DNA of 64,000 nucleotides from Plectrocnemia conspersa (taxonomy: Eukaryota; Arthropoda; Insecta; Trichoptera; Polycentropodidae), in the NCBI GenBank assembly GCA_009617715.1, contig VTFK01000215.1:186001-250000 (forward strand). The letters are read 5' to 3'. Below are positions 1 through 13,507 of this stretch, piece after piece (the first letter of the stretch is position 1; the number at the start of each line of letters is the position of its first letter). The translations under genes and the position numbers were made by a program. A model generated the notes under the pieces. The model did no database searches and was not told the origin of the DNA. It saw only the letters and a program-made list of their open reading frames with translations.

Positions 1-814
1 TACATGAAGAGATTATGTATTGATTATCAACATTGACTAGAGACATCTGTTGTGTATAATAAAAATAATTAACTCAATAGTTATTATATATAATTTATCA
101 TTTTTTTATTAATTACACATTAACTAATTTTAATGAACAATTTCTTAACAAATCATAAGTCTTTCATAATCAATTTAATAAAATAATCTAATAATATTTA
201 TTTCATAAATATTTAATTATGCAAATATATATGCTATATTTATTTATAATATATATAATAAAATTAAAATAAAGTTTTTATATTTTAAATTACTAATAAT
301 ATTATTAGGAATTAAATGAACTTTTTAATTGCAATTTTTCATAAATTTATATTTGGTAGATTTTTAAGGATATTTGATCAAAATATAAGTTTATTGGATT
401 GTTAGACTATGCCATCTTTTGGCAATTTATTAAATTTTAAATGTTTATGGATCGTTTTAAAACCATCGAATAAAAAAATTAAATTAAAAAAAAATTATTA
501 CGCGAAATAGTGTATCGCAATAGTGTAGCCTCTTGGAAAATATAAAAATTGTGCTACGCAGCCAAATAATAATTTATGTTTTATTTTAAGAAATGATAAA
601 GAAGACAACGTCGTAAATTTATTTCAGTAAAAAACGAACATCGGATAAATTAACAATGCTGTTTTCAATAGGTTAAATAAGCATTTTATTATTTAATTAT
701 ATATAATATTATATTAATATGAAAAAAATGTTTTAAAAAAAAAAAAAGAATGACTTATTTAGTTATTCTTTAAAAGCATAAATATGTAAAATGGGAAATA
801 AATTATTGGCATAT
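1..814. other. AT-rich spacer, no gene seen
   Basis: The stretch is dominated by A/T runs and short ATTA/TATT words. All frames close quickly, and I see no tRNA-like fold, terminal repeat or coding remnant. Confidence 0.6.
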
Positions 815-821
815 TATTTAA

Positions 822-1072
822 TGGCTCGACAAGTTCTAAGGACCATCGCGATTCCAATAAATCATTAGAATCTATTGAAGAAATTGAAAATGTATTATTG
901 GCGCAAAAATTAGAGAAAGAAATTTATTTCAGTCTTACAGAAAGTAGTGTAAGAAAACCAACATCTTACGGAATAATGGAGAAAGAATTTAAAATGCCTA
1001 TTTGAAGCCTTGTTATCGATTAAGCCATCATCAACACAAAAAGAGAGAAAGTTTTCTACAGTATTTTTTTAA
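822..1072 (+). pseudogene. hAT-superfamily transposase relic (C-terminal part)
   Basis: Two adjoining frames read like the end of a hAT transposase. The first, from about 823 to 1005, is acidic and contains SIEEIENVLLAQKLEKEI and then KPTSYGIMEKEF. A frame change near 995 leads into LFEALLSIKPSSTQKER followed by KFST and a stop. The string 'ALLSIKP-S/T-S-x-x-x-ER-x-FS' is the conserved start of the hAT C-terminal dimerisation region, which holds the transposase together as a multimer. The frameshift and missing catalytic part show a dead fragment. No terminal repeats could be paired with it. The family assignment rests on motif recall and not on a search. Confidence 0.58.
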
Positions 1073-3699
1073 TAAAAAAAATGAAGATGTTTGATTCTAC
1101 TTTAGGTGTTATGTGTTTTTTAAAGGGACATTTTAATTATTACATACATTTTTTCATGCATCAATATTTCATTCATCTCATTTCACGAGAAATGAAATTC
1201 ATCAAGAAATCAGAATATGCTTCCTATTATTTTTTGCGATTTACTTATATGTTATTTATATTAATAATTAGCGTATATGTATATTATTGATAATTGCGTT
1301 TCAAATATTTAAATTTCATGTTTCCCATACACCATTATTGTTAATAAATAAAACCACAATGAAACGTTTCATATCGCAATAATGACATAATATATAAAAT
1401 TATTATATATTGCGCCGTGCCGCAAGTAAACTGCGTAATTGAAATAATTTCATATATTATATCAAACAAAATGTACAATAGTCGCTTTCATTTTAACGTC
1501 AAAATTATAACGTACACGTACGTATTGTATTGTATTGTAAAGCTGTGTGAATGTATGGGTCTCGTTAGGGCTATTTCGCAACCATGGAAACGCCAAACAA
1601 GGTGTTCAAAGAACGAGAAATTGTCAGTTCACTTTATTGTCGACAAAATTTGCGTTAATTAGTAGAGTAAAATTAATATTGTAATTGGATAATAAATTAG
1701 TTGAGTTACCGTTGCCTAAATTTTGAGTTGAGGCGCATATTTTGATTAGTTATATAAGATAAATTATATTGCGCATAAAATTAATATTATATTCTAGAAA
1801 AATGCATAAGATGATATCTTATTTTTCGAAAAAATTTAACATCTCAAGAATTCTGGTCAAAATTAATATTTTTAAATGGTATACAACCGCTGCAGTTTCA
1901 AATTTAAAACTGCATTAAAAAAAGGTAGTGAAAAAAGGGACACGATTTCTGATTAAAACATTGTTTGATAATACAAGTTTTATGAACCACTCTAGGAATG
2001 ACGTGAATTATGTTTATTGACGTTTACATTTCTTGAACATAATAATTCCAGAAACAATGACTTATGTATATTATAAAAATTAATTTTTCAGTTAAATTAA
2101 GTTAGAGACAATGTTTTCATGCAGATAAATACATAATTTATGCAAAACATAAAGAAAATAATAAGTAATAAAACATGGCCGTTAATTAAATGTGCATTAA
2201 ATATTTTAGTGAGAATTCTAATAATATATTTAATAGATAAGAATATTAATAAATTATGTACTATATGTTTTAATAAATATTTTTATATTAAATAATAAAT
2301 AATGTATAATAATAGCCCTTTGTTGTAAATTTAATTAGTAAAAGGATTTTATAATAATATAAATACACACTGTATATAAAAAAATGTGAAAATTACTCAA
2401 AAATAATTAATGAATTTGGAGCAATTATGCTGTTTCAAGAAATGGTAAATACGCGTCGGCAAAATTGTGACACGACAAAAGCGAACATGACAAAAGAGTG
2501 CTGGACAATGAATTAAAAAGTAAGAAAAAGTATAAACAAACGTTTTATTAAATCTTGAGGAAAAATATGTAGCTTTTAATTTATGTTTCTAATATACGAT
2601 AAAAATTGCAGTGAAGACAAAATTATAAAATAACAATACATATAACAGATCCAAAGAGCTAATTGAAAATACTAAATATGATTTTTACTATATACAACAT
2701 ATTTGACTAGAAAGACTATGTACACTAATTAATTATATAATTTACTGACACATGCTGTTACTTAAGAACAATAAAATATTGATTAGACTTTAAAAAAAAT
2801 GCAGTTATTAGTAGTTGATGCATAAGTTTTCTGTGTTTTTATGACAATATTTTTAAGGAAAATATTAATAACCCCTGTTTTAAGTAATATTTTAATTAAA
2901 ATTATTGTTAGTGAATAGTTCATTATCTGAATTTTCCTTACGTGACATTGAAAACCAAAAACATACTCAATTGTGTTGTACCATATGCTAATCAAAAGAT
3001 GATTGACCAAGGATCAAGCTAGTTTTTTTTTAAATATTGATTGATTAAAATTGATGCTCATCTATAGCAAAACACAATAGAGATTATGTAAAAGATGGGC
3101 GTCAATCAATCACTCTTGAGTTAACATGCCGACTGCATGTTTAACTAATGTTTTTTAAAGTGCACTTTTTGCTATGATTGGTAAGAAAATAAAAAATAGG
3201 TAGCTTATAACAAATTTACAGGTAATTATTTATCCAATATTTTGTATTTCTTAGTTCATTAAAATATTAAAGCTCATCTTTAGTGATGGACGTTGTTTTA
3301 TTAGTTAAACGTTCATTTCACTACGATAAATAAATGTATTAAAAAAATACATGGTGCTGTTTCTAATCATTCATATTTTTACAGTTGTATCATCTTATGA
3401 TAAAGAAAAGTAAAAAGTTAATTTAATTTAAAAGTAAAAACTACGCATTAAGTTTATTTTGTCAAAAAAAAAAAGGAAACATTACAAAGTATAAATTTAA
3501 ATACATTTAGCTTAGGACATGCAACAATCATATTGTTTGCTTCTGTCTCTAAATATTTTGTGCTAAAATTTAATTTTGAGTTTATTTTTAATGTAGTAAA
3601 TATGTTTATTTTTTCTAATGTGAAAACAGTAATCCTTAATTGAAAGAAATTGAATAAATTGTGAGTTCAATACATAAGTTTAGTAATTTAGTACAATAT
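1073..3699. other. AT-rich spacer with two short unrecognised open frames
   Basis: Open frames at 1081-1290 and 1417-1662 encode 69 and 81 residues. They are rich in Tyr, Ile, Phe and Lys, as expected from random AT-rich DNA, and match nothing I recognise. No other structure was found. Confidence 0.5.
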
Positions 3700-3965
3700 A
3701 ATAATGAAGCGTTGAATGTAAAATTTAATAAAATTAAATCAGTATCATTAGAAGAAATTCATAATATAACATATAAATTAAAAAAAAGCAACCAGTACTT
3801 AATAAAAATATGCGTTACTATATACTAGACGAAGATATGTTTAATTGGTTATATACAGAAATTGTAAAAGCTGCACCGTTAACAATGATGTCATTCAAAG
3901 AACCGTTTGAAACACTATAAAAAGGAAATACTAACACGCCGGACAAAAGACCTATCAATAGAGAA
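3700..3965 (+). pseudogene. Non-LTR retrotransposon reverse transcriptase fragment
   Basis: The reading KIKSVSLEEIHNITYKLKKS resembles the helical lead-in of LINE reverse transcriptases ('SxEEVxxIIxxLKxxKS'). About 60 residues later comes K-GNTNTPDKRPI, which resembles the 'YKKGNxxxPxNYRPIS' motif. The two parts are in different frames and a stop replaces the expected Tyr before KKGN. The spacing suits the RT N-terminal region. No finger/palm catalytic FxDD survives. The fragment may belong to a different LINE than the jockey relic that follows, because its motif wording differs. This is a moderate-confidence call. Confidence 0.42.
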
Positions 3966-4667
3966 GATAACTGAATGCTAAACAACGATGTAATAATTTG
4001 AGATTTCACAGACCCCCGGTGTATAACTGCGTAATTTACAGACCAACTATGTCATGTTTTGTTTAAAAAAAAATATCCTTTTATCTTTATGGGATACAGG
4101 CATGACAATAACAACTAATAACATAAAACAAAAATATTAAAGAAAAGAAAAAACAGTATTGTGCAGCTGTGTACTTTCTCAATGGCTGGTATTAAACGTT
4201 TTATCTCTTTTGAGTCAATTCGATTTATGTTTATTTTTTTATTTTTGTACTTTTTAAGTATCGAGTTGTAGTCGTTTTGGCAATAGGTATAATTAAAATT
4301 AAAGGTTGTACTATTTTTTAAATGCAAATAAATAATCATGATACTTTTTATTACAATCTTGGTAGTTTTTGCTTTTTCATAATTCGATTTTCGAATATTT
4401 TATTATTTACTACTTGATATATGAATATAACGAATATTAGGAAACTCTACTAAGTATCTGTTAAATGTATTTACGCTTTGGACTAACGCCTGTTATATTT
4501 TAATCAATGAGATATATTTTTTTAAGCGACAAAACCTATATAAACCGTGAAATAGATATAAAGCAATATTTGAGTTCACTTCAGTGGATTGTTTTTATAA
4601 TATTGACAATGACTCTTCCAGTGAAATTGATAGCGATAATATATCAGATTCCAAGATAGATTCTCAA

Positions 4668-4670
<3 letters not shown>

Positions 4671-4699
<29 letters not shown>
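4671..4699. repeat. (TA)n microsatellite
   Basis: A short perfect TA dinucleotide run lies just upstream of the jockey relic. Confidence 0.95.
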
Positions 4700-4702
<3 letters not shown>

Positions 4703-4808
4703 AATCAATGCAGGGGTGAAACGTACTATAAATAGAAATAACAAGAACATACTACAATAGAATGTCACGTTTTTTTTGTATTTTGTAATTTAATATTACA
4801 AATAAAAA

Positions 4809-6180
4809 ATGTTGAATAAACGAGTAATTATGCAGTTACAAATAAAACTTTTGGTATTCAATATAAAACATGATAAGGATCCTACAATTCCGATTAGCTA
4901 TCGCCCTATCAGTTTATTACTGTCATTTAGTAAAATATTTATAAAAATAATTCTTATTCGTTTAAAAAAATCCTTGGAGAATAAAATTATTAACGAGCAA
5001 TTTTGGGCATATATGTGCTAATTTTTATATGAAGAAGAGAACGGATCTTTTAATGTTAGATATAGAAAAAGCATTTGACACAGTATGACAAGACGGTGTG
5101 ATACTCTCATACATGAGAATTTGAACCAGTTGAAGTTCCTTCAGGGAAGTTTGCTCAGACTAAGTAAAATAATACTCGTTTATCTATGGACTTATCCATT
5201 TTAACAAATGCTTACAGTCAGAGGCGTAGCTATGGGGGGGCGGCCCCGGGCGGCACTTTCTTGGGGGCGGCATATTTGTGATGGGATCGTCTAGTGTGGT
5301 TCTTAACCCTGAATGCACTAAAACATATATAAAACCACGAATAACAAGAGCTTAATAATAACCAATTTATAATTTTCAGAAATGCTGATTTTATGACCCT
5401 ACAAAAATGTATAGGGGGGGGGGTGCGGCAATTTTAAGGATCGCCTTGGGCGGCACATACCCTAGCTAAGCCACTGCTTACAGTCTTAAATCAAACGCGA
5501 ATTAATTAAAAAATACAAACTAAAATCAACCGTATTTGAGCAAGCATTATATAAAATTTAAATAATAAATAATAAACATATTTTGGAACTTTGCTCTAAA
5601 GGGCTTGCCGCCATTGCGGCCCCTCATACCGATATTTAATAGAAAGAGCGCACTAACTATAAGAAATATATTTTTGATCTATAAACAATTAATAAGAACC
5701 ATTTTAACATATATTCGATAAGGAGTAACACCAGTACGACTACTTTTTTTCTAAATTACAAGCCATTTAAAATAAAGCTATTAAAATAATATATAATACA
5801 CATTTTTATACTAATCTTAAATAATATCAACAATGAAAAAAAACACCGTCATATTATAAACATATTTGGCGAAACCATTATTCTCGTGTATTGGTGATTA
5901 CGATAAAAACAACATTAAATTTAAATACAAGCACAAAATGCCAAAGCATATATTGCTTTAGAGCTTTAAAGCTACAGACAACATAACATATGGTCCCAGA
6001 TTTTTAGTGAAATGTACTCAAATTATCACTCAATTTATTGTTTTTTTTTCTACGTTTTTTACATTATTTTTGTTTTTGTAGTTTTTCTTCTTTTTATGTT
6101 TTTATTGTTTATCAAATAGTAGACATGAAAATAGCTATAAACCATTTTGGCTATAAATATTTTTGTATTGAATTGAATTC
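4809..6180 (+). pseudogene. Jockey-clade LINE relic (RT to 3' tail)
   Basis: This is a degenerate non-LTR element that would have encoded an endonuclease-reverse transcriptase copying its own RNA at the target site. Visible pieces in order are: DPTIPISYRPISLLLSFSK, the jockey RT signature; LENKIINEQF; then MLDIEKAFDTV-QD, with the first catalytic Asp and a stop replacing Trp. After the MITE insertion come RKSALTIRNIFLIYKQLIR at about 5641 and NKAIKIIYNTHFYTNLK at about 5772, which match the conserved jockey C-terminal region. The stretch ends near 6180 with TTTTGTATTGAATTGAATTC, which looks like a LINE 3' tail. Stops and frameshifts are frequent, and the 5' half with the endonuclease is missing. 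The frame order on the plus strand is coherent, so I treat it as one copy. Confidence 0.75.
5219..5476. mobile_element. hAT-like MITE with perfect 8-bp target duplication
   Basis: The element begins CAGAGGCGTAGCTATGG and ends CCCTAGCTAAGCCACTG, so its ends are inverted repeats of one another with two mismatches. It is flanked on both sides by the same 8 bases, CTTACAGT (5211-5218 and 5477-5484). An 8-bp duplication and a CAG-type terminus are hallmarks of hAT transposition. The 258-bp body is GC-rich at both ends, with runs of G and GGCGGC words, and has no coding capacity, so it needed a transposase in trans. It interrupts the jockey relic and is therefore younger than that insertion. Confidence 0.85.
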
Positions 6181-7740
6181 AAAGTACATTAAAAAAATAT
6201 ATAAAACATAACCACTTTAATAAAAGCTTTAATTGTGGCGATTTTATTAGAGCAAAAATTAAAATAAATTTCTAATGATGTTTTATGTATACAATAGATA
6301 TATTCTTCAAACTTTCTTTCTCCGACTTTTACTTATTCCAGTCATTGAACATTTTTTAATAAAAGCTTAATCAATAAAGAAGTACTACTAATAAGCTTTT
6401 CCATCAAAGCATAATATTGTAATATAATAATGAATGAATATAACAACAACTTGTTATAAAGTTATTTAAAAGTTTGGCGTTTAAAATTTAAGCTACTATA
6501 CAGGATGTTACATGTCATAAACCAGGTTTTTTACTATCGCATTCGGAAGCGATCAATTTACGACTCAAATTTCGTATGTGACGGGCAAGGATGTTACACT
6601 CAGTAATTATACAGTATCGATTGCGTATTTATCGTACATCTTTTCATTGTCAGTCGCTCCAAAATGATTGGGTTGACTGGTCGCGTAATTTTTGATTTTG
6701 ACAGTCGGCACATGTGTTTATAAACAAAAAAAACATAAGCTCGATAGTACATATACAAAGAGGCACATGACCTTTCTTTATCGTGAATCGATCGATAGCA
6801 TATGAAAACCATGATATGGATATACTATCTGAACACAATTTAGCCACGAAGCTTCTTGCTCATTATAAATACAGGTATGTATTTTTTTTATATAATCTAC
6901 ATATATGAACATATTTGATTTAATCGAGTAATTATATAGTATAAACGTTTTCGTTTGATGACAGGTAACAACTTGTTATACTAGTTTGATTATTAATACT
7001 AGTCAGTTATTAAACACAAAGTAAATATAATTTATTTTACAAAAAACTACTCATAGTTATTTGTTTATATTAAAAATAAATTACGCGCAGTAAAACTTTA
7101 AATTTGATAGGTTCAATTGAATCATGTATGACCTCACACTATTTTTGTATTATCTACTCGGTCTACTTATTACATGTATACAATATAAATTGAGTGATAA
7201 GTATACATTCACAGTAATGAATATTGATATACATCAGTCTTAATATTAATCAATATAAAAAAATATATATTGTACCCCAAAAAATGTAAACTGTACCAAT
7301 TAAAAAGTAACATCGCAAAATCTTAATTTAATTGAAATACAAAATTTCAAAAGAAAAACATAATATATAAACGTAAACGCGTTTTACAAATCTTTAAAAA
7401 TGTCGCTACTACATAATTTACGGTTAATGGCTTTGCAAAATTACTTTTTGACTTTTAATTTGACAAAAGTCAGACGTTGAGAAAATTCCGCGTATCGTAA
7501 AATTATCGCCTCCTTTTCGCGAAATCGCCTCTTGAGTTATTTCATTTCATTTAGTAAATCTCTTTATACCTACACACAAATCTTGGGGAAAAGCTCGATC
7601 GATGCACAATGGGTTCAAAATTAATTTGAGAAAAAAACACCTAAAAATTGAAATACAACGAAAATTTTTTGACGTTCGTTTTGTAGAAAGGGCCCTCGAG
7701 AGCGTACAGATTTATGAGGGGACTTCAGGGGACTTCAGAA
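6181..7740. other. AT-rich spacer with a moderately complex segment at 6490-6850
   Basis: No gene was recognised. About 6490-6850 has higher sequence complexity than its surroundings, including TCGATCGATAG, but only overlapping, unconvincing minus-strand frames. A tandem pair of GGGGACTTCA sits at about 7719-7737, directly before the TA microsatellite. Confidence 0.5.
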
Positions 7741-7759
7741 CTATATATATATATATATG

Positions 7760-7846
<87 letters not shown>
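7741..7846. repeat. Long (TA)n microsatellite with one GG interruption
   Basis: About 100 bp of alternating T and A, broken once by GGA near 7760. Open frames crossing it encode Tyr-Ile repeats and are artefacts. Confidence 0.97.
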
Positions 7847-7848
<2 letters not shown>

Positions 7849-10800
7849 AATCGATCGCTTGTCGTATTGTTACAAATATTCGATCGTTACATGATATACA
7901 GCACGTTACTGTTATTATTATTATTAATTTGTTTATATTTTACGCAATATTATATTTTTTTTTTTAAATTCTGTATAAATATAGAAAATACACACATCCT
8001 ATGGATTTTTAAAACTCAATACAGAAATATACATTTACTGGTTATTTTTTGTTTAGATAATGAGCACTTGTGATTTACACAAAATAACGATTTTGATACC
8101 AAAAACTTTATTTTATTTAGTATAATTTGCTTGGTGCCATTTTGAAGGCACAGAATGAATGCCATTTTGAAGATCATTGATATTAATAGCATTATGACGA
8201 ACTGTATGATACTACACGATGCCTTCTATAATAGAGATCTATTTAAAAGGTTTTGTTAATTAGATATGTGAAGAAAAAAGATTAATTTTATCTTAAAATA
8301 TCTATGAATACATCCACGGGGCAGGTAGGGGATTGGATAACAATTTTAATTCAAGTGTTTTTAATATAAAAACTAAAATGATAGTAAGTGCGAATCTTAA
8401 ACTCGATCTGTGCGGCGATTAAAAAAACTGTATAAAAAAATTATCCTAATGACGCTAAGACAATTTTGTCAAAATATAGAGACTCCAAAGAACGCGAATT
8501 AAATTACGTTAATACAAAAAAATATTAAATACATTATTCTATTTTGAATTATAAGTGTGTAAATATTATTAGATTCATTCAAAATAAATAAATATAGCTT
8601 AAAATTTTATAAAATATAAATATATATTAACTATGGAAAAAAAAAATTTAGGCGTTAAAAGCGCAATAAACAAAATGCTATTAGTGTGCGCGCGCAAACA
8701 CACATACACACACAACATGTATTACGTTAACAAATAGATTAAATGCAAAATGGGCAATGTAAGGTTGTCGAATCTCTAATGGCTTCGTATAAAAAGGCGG
8801 AAGGTAACATTTATTTGCCGTAGCGGTGAAATTAGACAAGCAAGAAAACTTTCATCAATATATTATTTCACTTCCATTTGTAATTCACTCTCGTCAATAC
8901 TTTACAAAAATATTTTATCAATATTATACTATAATATTATACTATATTATATCAATATTCGACTTACGATACATCAGAACTCGCATTAAGTGGAGCTACG
9001 CTGATTAAAGACAGATACTATGGATACCAAAGAAACAGCTGCTTCCCTCTTCACGTAAATCATAGTCCTACTACGGTTTTTAAAATACCAGACTTTGGAA
9101 ATCACTAAGCAATATGTATATGGATTTAAAAAAAATGTTGCACAGTAATATTAATTTATAACTAAACAAATTCAACAAAAATGTATATTAATAAATATTG
9201 ATGAGCAGTTGAAAAATATTTTAAGATGCAACAGATACAAGTAATTGTTGTAAAGTATAAATCTTTAAGTAATGTTATATTAAATCAAGTTTAAAAAATA
9301 CGTGTAATAATATTAAAGCAATATATCAAGTCTAGACTATAAATATTACACAATAGCATATTATTTATTTATCTTAGAAACATTGCAAATATTCAAGAAC
9401 AGGGTTTATGTATATACAATACATATGTATATGTAAAGAAAATATAGATTATAAAGGTGATAGTTTTTATATATAATATATAAGTTTAAATGTAAATCAT
9501 AGTACAAATATTTTAGTAAATATGTTACAAAAATGATGCAATTAAAAAATAAAAACAATTAACATTTAATTGTTTTTAATAGGCAATTAGAAAAATCAAG
9601 AGATAAAATATTTAGTGATAGTAAAATAGTTAAACAATGAATTTCCAGAAATAAAATCCATTAAAAATATGGTATAAATATAAACGATCTTATATTTGTA
9701 TGTAAAAACACATTATAGTTGTACTAAATTATCAAATTCAACAATCGCTCAATCTATTATTTTATTTTAGTACAACCTTCAGATATTTTTATTGGCATAA
9801 AAATAGAATTTTAGTTATATAAAACAACCCTCTTTTTTATAATTATGGCAATATATTTTCTAGCAATATATAACTATATTAAAAGTGCGCAATTATACAA
9901 ATGCGACTCGACGAATGTTTCTATTTAATTTTACAGTCAAACACTGTAGGTCGATTTTTGTCGATCAGCTGAGGGTTTCGAAGGTCAACAGGAAGACCTC
10001 AAAACTAGAAATAGACATAATTGAATGAGCTTCGACCGAGGGATTATAACCGATTTTGCGGCGGGTCTGAATTGTGGCGTGGCTTATCGCACTTTTCCAT
10101 GCTAATCCTAAAGCCTGCTTAAATTTTAAAAAACAGAAAAAATAGATCGTTAAACCGTTATGCACAAACGGTGTGTTGATTTTTGATACGTAAAATATAG
10201 ATGACTTTGCATAATTAAAGCCGAGTCATTAATGCACCGAAGCTCGCGAATAACCGCAGACGTCGAGCTTCATATTCATAGTATAAGAAAGATAGGATGT
10301 TATATAATAATTAAATTTATATTTTAAACAACTATTTGTGTAATTAAAACAAATTAGTTAACTACACACTAATTTTGTTTTTGTATTAATTGCTTAAATG
10401 TTTAATGTGTATAAAAACTAATGACTCAATGAGACAAATATATTGTTACAAAGTGTTATCTTAAATATTCCATAGTATTAAAATAATGACCTATGATTTC
10501 CATCAATCGAACTAAGCAAATATAATTGAAACGTTAATTACTATGATTGTTTCGGATTCCATAGACATGCTATCGTTTCGAACGTAATTAAAAATTAATA
10601 AATATTTCATTATAGATTGTGCTACTTTTATTATTTTTCTAATGATGGAAGTATTACAGTAAGTAAATAAAATATTTAAAGGCTCATATAAAATTAAAAT
10701 CCACTAACATCAAGTAGCCATTTCCGATACGAAGCAATAGCACAAAGCCATACGAGGCATTCAGGAATACGACCACTTAACAACCGATTGTAGTAATGGC

Positions 10801-11574
10801 ATTGCCGATAAGGACCGATCAATATTGTTTCAATACTCTATATATTGTTGCTCGATTTATTAATAGAAGCATCGATTTGTTTTAATTTCTATTCCAACCT
10901 TAAAACTTTAATAATCACACTGACTAACTTTTGCCGAGGCATACTTTAAAGCTCGTTTAGTGTTTGATATGCCATTAGCAACCTTTGTGCTTGGATAATA
11001 TTTCGGTGCTCCTAGAGAAAACTTGTAAAGCTGTCGGTTCTATAGACGAGAACTCGATACCCGGTATTGAATGGCGCAAAAAGCTAAGCACACACTTTTA
11101 AAAGCTTTCATCTATCAACTTAACACTCAGTAAAGACGGAGGCTTTTTCTCAAATTAATTATAGAATGTCAGAACAACGAGGATATCGATAAGCTTTGGT
11201 ATCGTATTTGCTTGTATCCGTTGTAAGAAGTATATAAAACTATTACTAACACGTGAGGTGATTAATAACAATGCGATCGTTTTGATGTTTTGGCGAAATA
11301 TGATTTATGAGCATCGTTATGATGCTTTGTCACGTTTTGGAGATTAAAAAAAACAATAGAAAGGATACCATTATCTTCGTAAGTACAATGTGTTTGGTTA
11401 TATATTTAATAAATATAAAAATATAATATCTGAGCTTTCCTAAATTTACATAAATTAATATGTTTTTATATTTTTTATAAAATATTAACAGAAAATTACA
11501 TACATTAAAATAAGTACATATGGCTGTTTTATAAAAATACTCTAACCTCCAAAAATATTTTGGCAAGGGACTTG
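7847..11574. other. AT-rich spacer with scattered moderately complex segments
   Basis: No gene was recognised. A short GTGCGCGCGCAAACACAC dinucleotide-like tract lies near 8687. Segments around 9900-10290 and 10690-11330 are less AT-rich and non-repetitive and could be conserved noncoding DNA, but the sequence alone does not prove it. Every open frame here is under 80 codons and of biased AT-type composition. Confidence 0.5.
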
Positions 11575-12050
11575 TAACATTTTTTTGTTAATGAGCATTT
11601 TATATTTCAAAACACTATATTAACTCATAGTTTTGGATTGTATAATATCTGCATAAATAATGAATAAATGTGTAAAAAAATTCGCTAAAGAAAAGTTATT
11701 CTATTTACAAATGTGCGAGCTCAGAAGATTATAAAATTTTGTATTGTATTTTTCTTGTCAAGGAGCATTTAAGATTTTGAAACATTTTAAACACAGATAA
11801 TTTACGTGGTAATATTTGCAATATAAAATCTGAAGCATCAATGATAAAAAATTTACACTTTCTTAATATTATAATGACTAGTGTTACTCCACACCGAGCA
11901 ATTATATTTCATTGCGATTTTAAAGCACCTCAATCAGTTATATTACATGGTTTTATCTGCAATATAAAAATTGAAGCATAATTAAATATGTATAAAACTT
12001 TGCTAAATAAAAGTATTTTTTTACAAATGTACGAGTAGAAAAAATTATTG
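11575..12050. repeat. Diverged ~150-190-bp repeat units (cluster 1)
   Basis: Three successive stretches share the order T-run / GAGCATTTTA-like word / TATCTGCAATATAAAAT-TGAAGCAT / AAAAAATTCGCTAA / TTTACAAATGTACGAG. One includes GTTACTCCACACCGAGCAA at 11883. The same pattern reappears at 13741-14135. The copies differ by many substitutions and indels, so this is an old tandem or locally amplified repeat. The family is unrecognised. Confidence 0.6.
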
Positions 12051-12900
12051 TTATTGTTAGTATAGTGGTAAGCGGTTGTTTAAATCGGACGTGCAATAGT
12101 ATCTGCAAGTTTGTGCGGCAAATAGTGATACAACTAGCAGTTAGAAATACTCCGATTGAAGCGTTGGGTAACCCTTAAACTCAGAGACAGGTACGTGACA
12201 TTTACACAAAAATTTCAAACCAGAATCACACCAAAAATATACAAGTTCTTAGCAAAAAAAATAATATCATGATTTATGTGTGAATAATAATCATTAACTG
12301 CCCATTTGTTATAAGATAGTAATTATTAAATATAATGTTTTTTATATGACATCTAATCAAATAGTCATATGTTCATAGCGGTTCTCAAAAAAAAATAGTG
12401 CTACTGTATGTATATTAATAATATAATATTTTATCATTACTTCTCGGTTAAAAAAAGCTCGTCAGTGATAGAAGCCACATTTCTAGGAAAAGATAACTCT
12501 AAAATTATTTACATTTTGGTAGACAAACTATTTAAGAGAATGTAACTCTAAAAATAAATTTGGCGAGTTAAGTCTCGTAAACCTTGGTTAGTAATTTATC
12601 GAGACTAGAAAGTTGATAAATATCCCTGGTATAGGATAGGCACGGCAAAATTTTTACCTAAAATACTCCAGGTATTACAGGTACTTCGTGGTTGTAGTAC
12701 TGCGACTGTAAATGGCTACGGGATATCACTTCAGTTATTATTCCCCAATAAATCACTATTCAGAGAAACCAAGAAACGGTCCCAAGTCTTGAGCAGCTTT
12801 TTAGTTGGCAAGGGTTGCGAAGATTCTCCCGAAAAAAATACTTCAAGTATTTTTATTCGTAAATACTAACAGCGGTGAAGATTTTAAGTATATATTATTA

Positions 12901-13220
12901 TTTTTAAATAGGGTGAAAGCAAGTTTATAAGAATATTGCTCTCATACGAAATTAGATATAATTCCAGATAAACCATTTTAAATTTATTCCTTTAATATTT
13001 TAGTTTACATTTAAATTTTAATTTTATTTGCATTTTAATATAAACTTACAACATAGTTTCTATAATTTACGGTATTTAGGCAAAAAAAAAATTTTCCTCG
13101 TAGCTTTTAAATGAAACTATGTGTAATTAATTCCAAATTTTAATTTTCCTTAACGGTTTGTAAATATGAAAACATTCTTAATCATAAATTTTGTAAATTT
13201 GCTTTCACCATATTTAAATG
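12901..13220. repeat. MITE-like inverted-repeat segment
   Basis: The left arm (12901-12930), around TTTAAATAGGGTGAAAGCAA, is the imperfect reverse complement of the right arm (13191-13220), around TTTGCTTTCACCATATTTAA, with about 25 of 30 positions matching. The interior is AT-rich and noncoding. A longer relative appears at 20660-21655. I could not identify a convincing target duplication, so the superfamily is undetermined. Confidence 0.45.
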
Positions 13221-13246
13221 TAATATGTATAACTTTCACGAATGTT

Positions 13247-13507
13247 ATTATTATTTTATTTTTTATTTTATTAATTTATTTAGCTTAATAGCTAATCTTT
13301 ACATCTAACAAATTTAGTAAACATATGAAAAATATATAAAAAATACATAACAGAAAGAAAAAATATACAATAATAAAGACTTAATATTATAATATTTTAT
13401 TTCTATATGTACGAAGGTGTTTTTTTATTCCATTTATAAAACCCGCGTTTTTTTATTCCATTTAAAAAAAATTCTATATGTACGAAGGTGTTTTTTTATT
13501 CCATTTA
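13247..13507. mobile_element. 261-bp insertion flanked by an 18-bp target duplication
   Basis: ATAACTTTCACGAATGTT occurs at 13229-13246 and again at 13508-13525. The inserted DNA starts with a T-rich tract (ATTATTATTTTATTTTTTAT), as expected for the tail of a minus-strand retro-insertion. Its distal half holds two copies of TTCTATATGTACGAAGGTG followed by TTTTTTTATTCCATTT. Long variable duplications plus an A-rich tail are typical of LINE-driven target-primed insertion. No coding capacity remains. A SINE or a truncated LINE 3' end are both possible. Confidence 0.65.

Noticed and set aside
4560..4670. Acidic reading (DSSSEIDSDNISDS) resembling a piggyBac N-terminus
   Set aside because: Too short and low-complexity, with no downstream transposase or TTAA end before the jockey relic.
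7602..8073. Two 82- and 119-codon open frames with long Tyr-Ile runs
   Set aside because: They are translations of the TA microsatellite at 7741-7846. Composition and overlap rule out a gene.
12055..12140. tRNA-like box A (TTAGTATAGTGGTAAGC)
   Set aside because: It resembles a tRNA-Asp D-arm, but no box B, T-arm or acceptor pairing follows.
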